A stretch of 64,000 nucleotides of DNA from Methanoregula sp. Lineage in GTDB: Archaea > Halobacteriota > Methanomicrobia > Methanomicrobiales > Methanospirillaceae. The position numbers were made by a program, and so were the translations under genes. Below the pieces are notes generated by a model that did not search any database, was not told the origin of the DNA, and worked only from the letters and a program-made list of their open reading frames with translations. The DNA is taken from NCBI GenBank assembly GCA_026625165.1, contig CP112999.1:1575288-1639287 (forward strand), in the 5' to 3' direction. Below, in pieces: positions 15,759 through 24,254 of the stretch. Each line of letters starts with the position of its first letter. Positions within the stretch are counted from its first letter, which is position 1.

Positions 15759-16874
15759 TCACGGTTCCTTATCGTTCCTCATCGCAGTTGTTTGGTTTTC
15801 GATCAGCTTGGTTGAAGTAGTGTCAATATGTAGCGATTGATTTGGCAGAACCGTGATATAATTCGTTCTTGAAATTGTATCACTGCCGTGCTCATTCCAG
15901 ACGGTGAGATTGACCGTATAATTACCAGATTTCAGGTAAGAGTGTGTGGTGTTCCGGAGTGTTGAGTTCACGCCGTCACCAAACTCCCAATACCATTCAA
16001 CCGCAGCAGTTTGTGAGGTGTCAGTGAATGAAACAGGTTCTGATATAAAGACGGTTGTCGGCGTCCCAGAAAAGTCCGCGAATTGCCGGGCGTTGATGAT
16101 ATACTTGAGCCTGTTACCTTCCGGCTGTCTTTCACCAATAAACACCCAGACCGGCTCAAGATAGGTATCGCCATTTCCGGTTTCATAATACCGCAGGACA
16201 ATAGTATCAATGAGGACACCGACATGATTCGTCGCCTCAAAATTTTCAACAGCCTTCGCTCTTGGAATGATGGACACATTACCGGAATAGGTCAGTGTCC
16301 TCCAGGTTTTCCTGAGTTCTAGGAGTTCGCCATTCGAACCCAGTTCAATGCGGATTCCATCAGTATCCCCATCAAGAGACAATCCATTGACCCGTCTGCC
16401 AAAGGCAACGGTTGTTGTAACTGGTTTTTTCGATATTACTTCCCCGGTACCTGTTTGATGTTCTAGATAATTCGTCTCGCTCCAGGAAAAAACAGCATCC
16501 GGGGGCAATCCTCCATACTGCTCCATCACTTTCCTGGCCACTTCAGGGGCATCCTGTTCAGAGGTCACATTTTCTTTAGAGCTCATCACATCTCCCAGTG
16601 CTTTATAGCGTATATCTCCATCACGAACGGTAGCATGGTAGAACGGTATGGATGACGGTGGGGATGAAGCGTTTATCGTAATAATCCCTATCGGTGATTC
16701 AATACTTGCGGATACAATTTCTCCCGGTTTAGTCCCATTGGACACCGGGCCTTTTTCCAGTTGTTTTTCATTTGTTAAGGCAGAGAACGGATTATTGAAA
16801 AACAATGATAATAAAATTCCTGCGCAGAAAATGGAGGTAATTATTATAAACCAGGTTTTCATAGTGATTTTCAT
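15759..16874 (-). CDS. Secreted protein with shared N-domain and one PKD domain
   Basis: About 371 residues: an N-terminal membrane anchor or signal (WFIIITSIFCAGILLSLFF), then a domain almost identical over about 85 residues to that of the ten-PKD protein next door. One PKD domain (VEWYWEFGDGVNS near residue 295) and a short tail follow. Nucleotide identity in the shared part is visibly above 90%, so the pair arose by tandem duplication, perhaps kept alike by gene conversion. ATG at 16874 is preferred; 16904 overlaps the upstream stop. Its last codons overlap the probable start of the downstream gene. Confidence 0.8.
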   Translation of the reverse strand: MKITMKTWFIIITSIFCAGILLSLFFNNPFSALTNEKQLEKGPVSNGTKPGEIVSASIESPIGIITINASSPPSSIPFYHATVRDGDIRYKALGDVMSSKENVTSEQDAPEVARKVMEQYGGLPPDAVFSWSETNYLEHQTGTGEVISKKPVTTTVAFGRRVNGLSLDGDTDGIRIELGSNGELLELRKTWRTLTYSGNVSIIPRAKAVENFEATNHVGVLIDTIVLRYYETGNGDTYLEPVWVFIGERQPEGNRLKYIINARQFADFSGTPTTVFISEPVSFTDTSQTAAVEWYWEFGDGVNSTLRNTTHSYLKSGNYTVNLTVWNEHGSDTISRTNYITVLPNQSLHIDTTSTKLIENQTTAMRNDKEP

Positions 16875-16879
16875 TATTC

Positions 16880-17965
16880 TCAACTCTCCCTCACGCAATT
16901 CCAATGTTGATAGACATAATCATTATCATTCGGATATTCATCAGGCTCGATAATCCCATAACCGGGCAGATGATCATTTTTATATTGTTCTTCATTATCA
17001 AACCTGACAGCTCCCCCCACCGGAATTTTTATATTTGGATCATGGATATAATCCGGAGCCTGAATACTGTAATATGTATCAATTGTAGCATTTCTCCAGG
17101 CTTGTGCAAGAGGGTATTTCTCTTCTTTTGTGTAATAGAAGAATTGTTTTGGTAAATTCGTATTCCCCGACGTTGCTGTTGTAAATCCAAAAATACCATG
17201 AGTGGTGCCCAATGCTTTATTCCACAAAGGATCTCCTAAGGCGAGGCATACATCAAAAACCACCCATTTATTTTTTGTATTCCACCTTCCGGCAACATCT
17301 ACAGGCGTAAGTTGGAAAGTGGTTCCATCACGTCTTAATAATGTTATACCAGATGATGATGGATCCGGATCATTTGGGTTATACCATCCATGACCCGTAT
17401 GCCAATGAAATGTATTTTCAGCAAGTCCACCACCATTAAATCCGAGATCGACTGATGTTACATTGAGATCTTTATGATAAAAAACTGGTTCCCCCCATCC
17501 TGCAGATTTTAACTTATCAATTACTATTTGGCATTCTGTATCTTGCTGAAATCTGGAATCAGGTTCACTAAAGGGATTATAATATACGCTCGTTATCGAA
17601 TACGTCTTCGTAATCATCGAAGCATCCGGTTGTGTCCCCAGCACAATCTTCTCCGGCCAGTTGTTCGTCTCAATCCTGAGATTGGAAAATGCCGGATTAC
17701 CGGCCAGTGCATAATTGATATAAGTCCATAGGATCGGCGGATTGAGTGGGTTATCATTATTATCAGTAAATACGTAATTCCAGAATGTTGTATCCCCCAC
17801 AAGATAATCTTCCGAAGGGAGACTGGTAACCCCGCTCAGCATAAGCAGGGTATCTACTCCTCCGCCCCGGCCTTCGATCAGCGAATTTGAGTTCAGGCTG
17901 AGCTCCGAACTATGACCGGACTGGTCAGAGGATCTGACACTCCATACAACCCTGATTGGATACAA
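16880..17965 (-). CDS. 3' part of a split secreted protein (DUF6345-like C-terminal domain)
   Basis: This frame begins at a TTG, has no signal peptide and continues the upstream frame after a one-base shift. Its C-terminal half has FHWHTGHGWYN, KNKWVVFDVCLAL and GTTHGIFGFTTAT, a pattern resembling DUF6345-type secreted domains with a His-containing loop and a conserved cysteine, possibly a peptidase-like fold. The resemblance is from memory and uncertain. One extra C in the C5 run at 17966-17970 would fuse it to 17893-18912, giving a protein of about 680 residues. Confidence 0.65.
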   Translation of the reverse strand: MYPIRVVWSVRSSDQSGHSSELSLNSNSLIEGRGGGVDTLLMLSGVTSLPSEDYLVGDTTFWNYVFTDNNDNPLNPPILWTYINYALAGNPAFSNLRIETNNWPEKIVLGTQPDASMITKTYSITSVYYNPFSEPDSRFQQDTECQIVIDKLKSAGWGEPVFYHKDLNVTSVDLGFNGGGLAENTFHWHTGHGWYNPNDPDPSSSGITLLRRDGTTFQLTPVDVAGRWNTKNKWVVFDVCLALGDPLWNKALGTTHGIFGFTTATSGNTNLPKQFFYYTKEEKYPLAQAWRNATIDTYYSIQAPDYIHDPNIKIPVGGAVRFDNEEQYKNDHLPGYGIIEPDEYPNDNDYVYQHWNCVRES

Positions 17966-18912
17966 GGGGGATAACCGTAGAGATTTGTACTGGATATATC
18001 CCCGGAGATGATGTCGCCGGTATTCACGATCTCCCGTGGGGAGAAATATCCCGTGATCCTGCCGTTGTAATCATGCATCCATGTGGTGATGTCCCATGTT
18101 TCGGGGTAATAATTCCATTCCAGGACAGATGCAAAGGCAACTGCTCCGTTGTTATTCACTTCGAATCCTTCTTCTTCGATGGCTAAGTACTGTACCTGAT
18201 TTGGGGTTGTTGTCAGCGGCGGGCTGGGCACCTTCCATTGTGCAGAGTAGTTTTTAAGATATTCCAAACCCATGTCATCCGGGGTATCAAATGTCACCCG
18301 TTCGATCCAATACGCGTGGGGATTGTCTGCACCTGCAGTTGAAGCCCCGAGTGTTGTATAACCGGCCGATTTACCGGGAGTGGTTCTATCAGGGATATTA
18401 TCATTTTCACCGGACTTTTCTTTGATCTCAACCAGAATCAGGTTATTGTTGGAAATGACATACGTAATGTTGTCTCTTTTATAGAGTACCGAACCCGAAG
18501 GAACTTCGTGAACACATGTTGCTGGTAGTTGTCCCCGGGGAGTCGGAACCAGCTTTGCCTGTGCGTCATCTGCCGCAAACAATTGTTGTCCCGTTGAATC
18601 GAATACAGTTGTCACTCCGTCTTTTGTGTGGTGAATGATCGATCCTGATGGGATCGTGACGGCAGCGGGAGTTTCAGAAGCAACAGCCATGCGTGCTTTC
18701 TGAGAAACTGCAGATCCCACGGACGGACTCAATTCCTTATCGATGATGATTTTTGATTGAGTCTTATCAAACTGCAATGCCGGGAGTTGATAGGTATCAA
18801 CGTTAATAGTTCCGTTACTTGTTGTATCAGGTTTTGCAACGACATCCGAAACAACAATCCCTGACAGTAACAGGAATGTCAGGAGTATGATGCCAAATCC
18901 TTGTGATTCCAT
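17893..18912 (-). CDS. 5' part of a split secreted protein (signal peptide plus beta-sandwich-like domain)
   Basis: 339 residues. It begins with a signal peptide (GFGIILLTFLLLSGIVVSDVVA), then a linker and a domain with SAQWKVPSPPLTTTPNQVQYL, FASVLEWNYYPETWDITTWM and RITGYFSPREI, resembling secreted neprosin/lectin-like beta-sandwiches. The frame ends in a short unrelated tail (VIVRSSA) just where the next frame picks up WSVRSSDQSGHSSE, the expected continuation. GGTGG about 6 bases before the ATG at 18912 supports the start. It is a real protein disrupted by a frameshift, or a sequencing error in a homopolymer. Confidence 0.68.
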   Translation of the reverse strand: MESQGFGIILLTFLLLSGIVVSDVVAKPDTTSNGTINVDTYQLPALQFDKTQSKIIIDKELSPSVGSAVSQKARMAVASETPAAVTIPSGSIIHHTKDGVTTVFDSTGQQLFAADDAQAKLVPTPRGQLPATCVHEVPSGSVLYKRDNITYVISNNNLILVEIKEKSGENDNIPDRTTPGKSAGYTTLGASTAGADNPHAYWIERVTFDTPDDMGLEYLKNYSAQWKVPSPPLTTTPNQVQYLAIEEEGFEVNNNGAVAFASVLEWNYYPETWDITTWMHDYNGRITGYFSPREIVNTGDIISGDISSTNLYGYPPCIQSGLYGVSDPLTSPVIVRSSA

Positions 18913-19073
18913 TCTTTATCCACCATTTTTCGTTGTCCGGTGGCACGATCCAAATCTTCATGAGGAGAGAAGATTATTGTATCATGCCTATTCGGCAGGA
19001 TGAGGTTCCCCCAGATTTCCAGGTCAGGTGATCCTTTCCTTTTCCATTTTGACTTTAATCTGTATACATTCAT
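18879..19073 (-). CDS. Possible small upstream open reading frame
   Basis: 64 residues, basic and without recognisable family. Its ATG at 19073 is about 30 bases downstream of a TATA-like sequence (minus strand, near 19103-19110), as expected for a near-leaderless message. It overlaps the start of the secreted-protein gene by 34 bases. It may be a leader peptide or simply untranslated leader; weakly supported. Confidence 0.25.
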   Translation of the reverse strand: MNVYRLKSKWKRKGSPDLEIWGNLILPNRHDTIIFSPHEDLDRATGQRKMVDKEWNHKDLASYS

Positions 19074-19085
19074 AGCTGTGACGAA

Positions 19086-19110
19086 TATTCATTGATGCGA
19101 TGAATATAAA
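19086..19110 (-). promoter_or_regulatory. TATA-like box with overlapping inverted repeat
   Basis: TATTCAT (19086-19092) and ATGAATA (19100-19106) form a perfect 7-base inverted repeat overlapping the minus-strand sequence TTTATATTC. This is the likely promoter and operator of the secreted-protein genes transcribed to the left. The bases from 19111 to 19332 are AT-rich and hold no gene. Confidence 0.4.
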
Positions 19111-19332
19111 CCCGCCAGGACCTAGATTTACACCCGCGAGCGGGATAGATTCATCTGAATCCTCAAGGATAGTTTTTCAGATTCCTGATATATTACAACC
19201 TATTTTAATATTACAAACCCATTGAAAATTTTAATGGCTTTGAAATACTTGGAGCAATTTTTTATTAGAGACCGGGTTCTCCAGTGCAGGATAAAAAATA
19301 GGCCTTCCCTAAATTCAATATGAATTAATAAT

Positions 19333-20058
19333 TTACTTCCTCGCAATCGTCACATACCCCGAGTGACACACTGATGTCGAGGGCCTCGTCCCGCGTTTTG
19401 ACCGTGTCATCTCCCGCTCGATCAGCTCGTGGGTATGGACTTCGGAAAACAACGTGGATGCTGCATCGACGACAGCCCCCATCTGCTCCAAAAAAGGCGT
19501 GTAGCAGGCGAGGTATCCGCCGGCCCTGAGCAGGGCATGTGCATGGATGATATGCTCCGAAGCGACCTGCATGTCAAGGTGCACGACATCGAAACTTCCT
19601 TTCGCTTCGAGGAAATCGGCGGCCACTGCCTCGACATTATCGAGCTTTGCCTCGGCAATGTTCTTCTGTGCCAGCGCTGAAAATTCCGGACGGATCTCGT
19701 AGGTCTTCACAGTTCCTGCCACCCCCCCGAAGTAGATCGCCGCAATGCCGCTGCCGGTGCCGGCATCCAGCACGTCATCCCGGCGGTTCATCCCGGTATA
19801 GGCAATGACAAGCCCGATATCCTTGGGCAGCATGGGTGCGCCGGAGCGTTTGCCGTGGGTAAAAAAGTCGGTCGGCCGCGGGATGCGGACGGTGAACTGG
19901 GAACCGTTGTGGGTGGTCACTACATCCCCGCCGTCCATCCCGATAAGCGTGCCGAGATCGACCTGCCCTTTGTCGGTCGAGAATGTGCCGGTGCCGGCCC
20001 GGATCCAGTATTCCCGGCCCTCTCCTACAAGCAGGACACGGTCATCCGGTTCAATCAT
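19333..20058 (-). CDS. trmI: tRNA (adenine-N1)-methyltransferase TrmI, archaeal (m1A57/58)
   Basis: 241-residue SAM-dependent Rossmann methyltransferase. The N-terminal beta domain ends in FFTHGKRSGAPMLPKDIG, the TrmI hallmark. The SAM motif VLDAGTGSGIAAIYF is near residue 97, and HLDMQ near 155 supplies the catalytic-pocket acid. Archaeal TrmI methylates A57 and A58 in the T-loop. The ATG at 20058 overlaps the end of nac by four bases, linking it to translation genes upstream. Confidence 0.92.
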   Translation of the reverse strand: MIEPDDRVLLVGEGREYWIRAGTGTFSTDKGQVDLGTLIGMDGGDVVTTHNGSQFTVRIPRPTDFFTHGKRSGAPMLPKDIGLVIAYTGMNRRDDVLDAGTGSGIAAIYFGGVAGTVKTYEIRPEFSALAQKNIAEAKLDNVEAVAADFLEAKGSFDVVHLDMQVASEHIIHAHALLRAGGYLACYTPFLEQMGAVVDAASTLFSEVHTHELIEREMTRSKRGTRPSTSVCHSGYVTIARK

Positions 20059-20396
20059 GTTTTTGTGAGACGCAGGATGGCTTCGGCAATGTCGCCGTGT
20101 GTCGCAACAAGCGCACCTTTTGCCGCCTCTTCGGGAACGCCTGCCTGTGACGCGACCATGGTGATATCTTCCGTGGGGATCTCGGGTACAGGTTCCACAA
20201 AACGGGGCTGGCCGACAATCTGGTACGTGGTGACGCCCTGCATGGTCATGGCCGTCACTTCAGCCGCATCGAAGACATAGCTGCCCTTTGGGGTTTTGAT
20301 CACGATCTCCTGCACGTCCTCGATTGGCTCGACATTCATGCCAAGCTTCTTCATCATCGCCTTCATCTGGCGCGGGTTCACATTTCCAGGTAGCAT
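20055..20396 (-). CDS. nac: Nascent polypeptide-associated complex protein
   Basis: 113 residues. An N-terminal RQMKAMMKKLGMNVEPI segment is followed by the NAC beta-barrel (EIVIKTPKGSYVFDAAEV) and a C-terminal UBA domain (ITMVASQAGVPEEAAKGALV). The archaeal homodimer binds nascent chains at the ribosome exit. Length is typical. Its stop and the start of trmI overlap, and the PUA gene ends four bases upstream. Confidence 0.94.
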   Translation of the reverse strand: MLPGNVNPRQMKAMMKKLGMNVEPIEDVQEIVIKTPKGSYVFDAAEVTAMTMQGVTTYQIVGQPRFVEPVPEIPTEDITMVASQAGVPEEAAKGALVATHGDIAEAILRLTKT

Positions 20397-20399
20397 TGC

Positions 20400-20876
20400 T
20401 TATCCACTCCCCTGCCGTACTGTTACCGCTCTACCGTAATTAAATGCCAGCATCTCCGCACCGGAAAGCATCGCAGTCCCGCATGCGACCAGCCAGTCCT
20501 CTCCTGCAACCACCAGCACTTCGTCACCGGCCCGGATCGCAGGGTCCGCTGCAACAACATGCTTGGCAAAGGCATTCTTCCCCTGTGCCACAAACTCTGC
20601 CACATCGTCCCGGATAACCACACGGTACTGCGGCGGCAAAAGGATCGCGTGCAGGCGACGGGCTCCTTCGATGCCCAGCGTTAACCTGCCATCCTTCGCA
20701 CGGACTGTCGCGAGACGTTTGCTATCCAGCATGACCTGGCGGATGCGCCCGGTGGTCGACAGGATAAATTCGCAACCCTCCGGAAAGAGGCCGGTGCCTG
20801 CCAGACCCCCGAACTGGAAATCAGCGATGGCCTGGACCCGACGCACAAGACTGTTCTTTGAGTATTCTGTTGACAC
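20400..20876 (-). CDS. PUA-domain RNA-binding protein
   Basis: About 158 residues with a C-terminal PUA domain (FAKHVVAADPAIRAGDEVLVVAGEDWLVACGTAMLS broken at motifs AKHVVAADP and GDEVLVV) as in MCT-1/Tma20-like and archaeosine-transglycosylase-associated proteins. A role in tRNA or ribosome binding is likely but not assigned. The GTG at 20876 is chosen because GGAG lies 10 bases upstream; GTG at 20846 is also possible. Either way the gene overlaps the 3' end of the DHH gene by tens of bases. Confidence 0.75.
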   Translation of the reverse strand: MSTEYSKNSLVRRVQAIADFQFGGLAGTGLFPEGCEFILSTTGRIRQVMLDSKRLATVRAKDGRLTLGIEGARRLHAILLPPQYRVVIRDDVAEFVAQGKNAFAKHVVAADPAIRAGDEVLVVAGEDWLVACGTAMLSGAEMLAFNYGRAVTVRQGSG

Positions 20877-22221
20877 GGGTAACAAACTCCTGTTCTGCAG
20901 TTCTTGGAATAAATGCTCCTGCTGCAATCTTATGCCCGCCGCCTCCGCCGCCATATTCTGCGGAGGCATCGCTGATCGCCTGCTGGAGGTCGATGCCGCG
21001 CTTCACAACCCGTTCGGTTGTCCGCATGGATACCTTTGTCAGGTTATGGTCTTCCGGCAGGGAGCACATGATCAGGATCGGTTTTGCACTGTTCAGTTTG
21101 GACAGGGCCATTCCCGCACCTATGCCGACAATCGTATCCGGGTAACGTGCCCCGACATGGATGTACTGGACACATTCGAGTTCGGTCACGCCGGTGTCCA
21201 TGATAAAGCCGAGCAGGTCACGGATGATGGCGCGGTGGTTGGTGAGCATGTGCTCTGCCTCACGGTACGCGTTTCCGCGGTCACCCCGCAGGATCGCTCC
21301 CCCCACCTTCGGGCGCGCCCACCTGCCGCAGGCGTTTAAGAGCGTTGCGTATTCCTGCGCGTTGCGCAGCGGGGTGCGGGCGGGTTCATCAGGGAAATGG
21401 TAGGTCTCGGCAAGGAGCCGGTCTACCGGTTCGCCGTTGGCGATCAGCTGCTCTGCAAGCGCGGATATGATGGTCCGCCGGTCCTCCACCGGGTATTCCT
21501 CCCAGACAAGCCATTTCCCATCGACAGTCTGCTGGCGGACATTGAGCCGGCGCAGGAACTGTATTGCGCCCTCGGGGTTGTTGCTGATCCCTTTGATAAA
21601 CGGGTCGTCATTGTAGGCAAGCGACAGGTAGAGCGGGCGCGTGGCAGTGCCGTAGCAGTTGAGATCCTTTTTGCGCACCTCGGTATTCCCGTGCCGCATG
21701 CCGTCCTCAACAATAATATCGCGTGCAAGCCCCACAAGGGCGCAGGTTTCCCGTGCCATCATATCACCGACATTACCGATGACCGCAAGCTTGGCAAGAT
21801 CAGTATTTGACGTATCCATCGCCTTTGCGATCAGGTACGCGACACCGGCCGCACTCATTTTGCCGTGACCGCCGGACAGGCAGTTAACCTCCCGGTACTG
21901 GCGCGAACAGGGCTGGCTGACATGGTGGTCGACAATCAGGATCTCGTGCTCGAGAAAACCGCGCTCAAAAAGGAGGTTCTGCTGACCTGCTCCAAGGTCT
22001 GTGAAGATCTTATATGACGTATCGGCCGGCACCTGCGGCATGGTCAGCGGTTCCAGCTGCCGGACAAAGACTGATTTGCAGGGGATCCCTGTGCGGGTAA
22101 TCGCCTGCGAAAGGATTGCCTCACTTGCAATACCATCGGCATCGATATGGGAGATGATGGTTATGTCGCCTGCCGCTGCGATCGTCTCTGCAGCTGCTTT
22201 TACATCATCACAAAAGCCCAT
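20821..22221 (-). CDS. DHH/DHHA1 phosphoesterase, RecJ-like (archaeal single-strand exonuclease type)
   Basis: About 466 residues. DHH-family motifs are visible: ISHIDADGIASEA near residue 22, DLGAGQQ near 75, the namesake IVDHHVSQ near 97 and GGHGKMSAAGVAY. The DHHA1 C-terminus has GGGGGHKIAAGAFIP. Archaeal relatives are RecJ-like nucleases (GAN) linked to CMG replisomes or RNA decay. The frame is open to 22461, but the protein starts naturally at ATG 22221 (MGFCDDVK). It is divergent from nnr across 28 bases. Confidence 0.86.
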   Translation of the reverse strand: MGFCDDVKAAAETIAAAGDITIISHIDADGIASEAILSQAITRTGIPCKSVFVRQLEPLTMPQVPADTSYKIFTDLGAGQQNLLFERGFLEHEILIVDHHVSQPCSRQYREVNCLSGGHGKMSAAGVAYLIAKAMDTSNTDLAKLAVIGNVGDMMARETCALVGLARDIIVEDGMRHGNTEVRKKDLNCYGTATRPLYLSLAYNDDPFIKGISNNPEGAIQFLRRLNVRQQTVDGKWLVWEEYPVEDRRTIISALAEQLIANGEPVDRLLAETYHFPDEPARTPLRNAQEYATLLNACGRWARPKVGGAILRGDRGNAYREAEHMLTNHRAIIRDLLGFIMDTGVTELECVQYIHVGARYPDTIVGIGAGMALSKLNSAKPILIMCSLPEDHNLTKVSMRTTERVVKRGIDLQQAISDASAEYGGGGGGHKIAAGAFIPRTAEQEFVTRVNRILKEQSCASGPGHR

Positions 22222-22249
22222 CCTGCATATTAATAGGGACTTCTTACAC

Positions 22250-23674
22250 ATGAATTGTACTGGCATGTGGCGGGACGGTATCGAAGCATTCCTTGAGAAG
22301 GGAATCATCTCTCCGGCAAGGATGCGGGCAGTGGACAAAAATGCGGCCGCGCTCGGAGTGAGTTCACTCCAACTCATGGAGAGCGCAGGCAGGGCGCTTG
22401 CCGGGTGTGCGCTGGACAAGAATCCCGCCCGGGTTCTCATCCTCAGCGGTAAGGGTAACAATGGCGGGGACGGAATGGTGGCGGCACGCTACCTCCAGCA
22501 CGGTGTGGAAACGGATGTCTGCTATGTAGACACCCGGGGGCGCTCCCCATCCTGCGAACACCAGCTCAAGGCGCTTGCCCATTGCAGCACCCGGCTCCAT
22601 CCTGTCATGTGCAGGGATGATGTGCAAAACCTGCATGCCCTGTTTGAACAGGCGGACGTGATCATCGACGCCCTGCTTGGCACTGGCGCATCCGGCACAC
22701 TTCAGGAACCACTCGCCGCAAGTGTTGAACACGCGAATGCATCACACGCAACGATCATTGCCGCAGATGTCCCGACACCGGGGATGCGGGCCGATGTGAT
22801 CTGTGCGTTCCACCGTGCAAAGGTGGATGGGTCTCTGGTCATGGATATCGGCATCCCGGTGGAAGCGGAATGCTGTGTCGGGCCCGGCGATCTCCTTCTC
22901 CTGCCGGTGCGGCAAAAGGATGCCCGTAAAGGGGATGGCGGGGAAGTGCTCGTGATCGGCGGCGGCCCATACCAGGGCGCCCCCTATCTTGCGGGACTGG
23001 GTGCGTTGCGGGCGGGAGCCGACATTGTCCGGATCGCATCGCCGGTCTTCGAGCCGGTTCCTGACCTGATCTACGAACCGATGGGCGCCAAAAAGATTGG
23101 CAGGGAACATATCGAACAGCTCATTGCGCTTGTGAAGAACGCAGATGTTGTTGTCTGCGGTAACGGGCTTGGTTCCGAAAGCCACGACGTTGTCTGTGCC
23201 GTCGCTCCCCACTGCAAAAAAGCGGTCTTTGATGCCGATGCCCTGCGGCTCCCGCTGCCTGTGGCACAGCAGGAAACGGTCTATACTCCCCATGCTGGGG
23301 AATTTGCCCGGATCACCGGAAAATCCCTTCCCGGCGATCCGGTAGCACGGGCACAGGCCGCACTGGACGCACAGATTCCGGGGACGCTCCTGTTAAAAGG
23401 GCTGGTCGATGTGATCACGGACGGCACGCGGACACGGTTCAACCTCACCGGCTGTCCTGCAATGACTGTCGGTGGCACCGGTGATGTCCTTGCCGGTGTG
23501 GCAGCCGCCCTGCTCTGCCACATTCCTGCATTCGACGCAGCATGCATCGCTGCCTATGTAAACGGGAGGGCAGGCAAGGTCGTGGAAACGGAGCGGGGAA
23601 ACGGGATGCTTGCCTCTGATATCGTAGACAGGATCCCTGCCGAACTGTTTTTGGAGCGTGAAGATTCTGGTTGA
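22250..23674 (+). CDS. nnr: Bifunctional NAD(P)H-hydrate repair enzyme
   Basis: About 474 residues combining two activities. The N-terminal NnrE epimerase has LQLMESAGRALA and KGNNGGDGMVAARYL. The C-terminal NnrD ADP/ATP-dependent dehydratase has EVLVIGGGPYQGAPYLAG and GGTGDVLAGVAAALL. Together they restore hydrated NADH and NADPH. The frame extends upstream to 22001 across the divergent DHH gene, so ATG 22250 (or 22265) is chosen. A TATTAATA sequence at 22226-22235 could be the promoter of a near-leaderless message. Confidence 0.92.
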   Translation: MNCTGMWRDGIEAFLEKGIISPARMRAVDKNAAALGVSSLQLMESAGRALAGCALDKNPARVLILSGKGNNGGDGMVAARYLQHGVETDVCYVDTRGRSPSCEHQLKALAHCSTRLHPVMCRDDVQNLHALFEQADVIIDALLGTGASGTLQEPLAASVEHANASHATIIAADVPTPGMRADVICAFHRAKVDGSLVMDIGIPVEAECCVGPGDLLLLPVRQKDARKGDGGEVLVIGGGPYQGAPYLAGLGALRAGADIVRIASPVFEPVPDLIYEPMGAKKIGREHIEQLIALVKNADVVVCGNGLGSESHDVVCAVAPHCKKAVFDADALRLPLPVAQQETVYTPHAGEFARITGKSLPGDPVARAQAALDAQIPGTLLLKGLVDVITDGTRTRFNLTGCPAMTVGGTGDVLAGVAAALLCHIPAFDAACIAAYVNGRAGKVVETERGNGMLASDIVDRIPAELFLEREDSG

Positions 23675-24137
23675 ATTCACCCATATCAAAAGAGACCATG
23701 CACAGATGGTGGACGTGACGGAAAAGGATGATGTCGTACGCGAGGCGGTGGCATCAGGCAGGATCTACCTGCGGGATGAAACGCTTCGTGCAATCCATGA
23801 AGGAAAAGTCGTGAAAGGCAACGTGCTTGCCACTGCCCGTGTTGCGGCGACGATTGCGATCAAGGATACCCCCCGCATCATCCCCATGTGCCATACGATT
23901 CCCATCGGCGCCATCACGATTGATTTTGTTGAGGATGCCGGGTTCATTGAGGCGACAGTGCGGGTGAAGTCAATGGGAAAGACTGGGGTCGAGATGGAAG
24001 CGCTCACCGGGGTGTCTGTGGCATTGCTCACCATCTGGGACATGGTAAAATCGGCAGAGAAGGATAACAATGGGCAGTACCCTGTCACACGCATCGCAGA
24101 GATCCGCGTCCTTGAAAAACGCAAGGGCGGGAAGTAA
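23658..24137 (+). CDS. moaC: Cyclic pyranopterin monophosphate synthase MoaC
   Basis: 159 residues, full length for MoaC. It makes cPMP from the MoaA product in molybdopterin or tungstopterin synthesis, needed in methanogens for formylmethanofuran and formate dehydrogenases. Motifs: MVDVTEKDDVVREAVASG, GNVLATARVAATIAIKDT, PMCHTIPI (catalytic region) and GVEMEALTGVSVALLTIWDM. The GTG start at 23658 overlaps nnr by 17 bases, implying coupling. Confidence 0.95.
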   Translation: MKILVEFTHIKRDHAQMVDVTEKDDVVREAVASGRIYLRDETLRAIHEGKVVKGNVLATARVAATIAIKDTPRIIPMCHTIPIGAITIDFVEDAGFIEATVRVKSMGKTGVEMEALTGVSVALLTIWDMVKSAEKDNNGQYPVTRIAEIRVLEKRKGGK

Positions 24138-24156
24138 AGCGGGACACACGAGCACT

Positions 24157-24232
24157 TTTATAACCCGCCGGCCATACTATTAAGGAACACGGGATCCGTC
24201 CCGTAAAAAAGGAATGTAGCTTGGAGACAAGC
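24157..24232 (+). promoter_or_regulatory. Promoter and structured leader of the L15e gene
   Basis: TTTTATAA at 24157-24164 is a good TATA box. The predicted start near 24188 coincides with a hairpin, ACGGGA-TCCG-TCCCGT (24189-24204). A second hairpin follows, GCTTG-GAGA-CAAGC (24219-24232), with a GNRA-type tetraloop. The leader ends in GGTG about 8 bases before the L15e ATG. This may be an autoregulatory r-protein site; that is inference. Confidence 0.5.
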
Positions 24233-24254
24233 CGAACCTTACAGGTGATATTAC

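Noticed and set aside
9100..19300. Integrated virus or transposon
   Set aside because: No integrase, transposase, capsid or replication gene was found; only a toxin-antitoxin pair and small repeats suggest mobility.
22001..22249. Upstream extension of nnr to 22001
   Set aside because: This part lies antisense within the well-supported DHH gene, and the NnrE domain begins after 22250.
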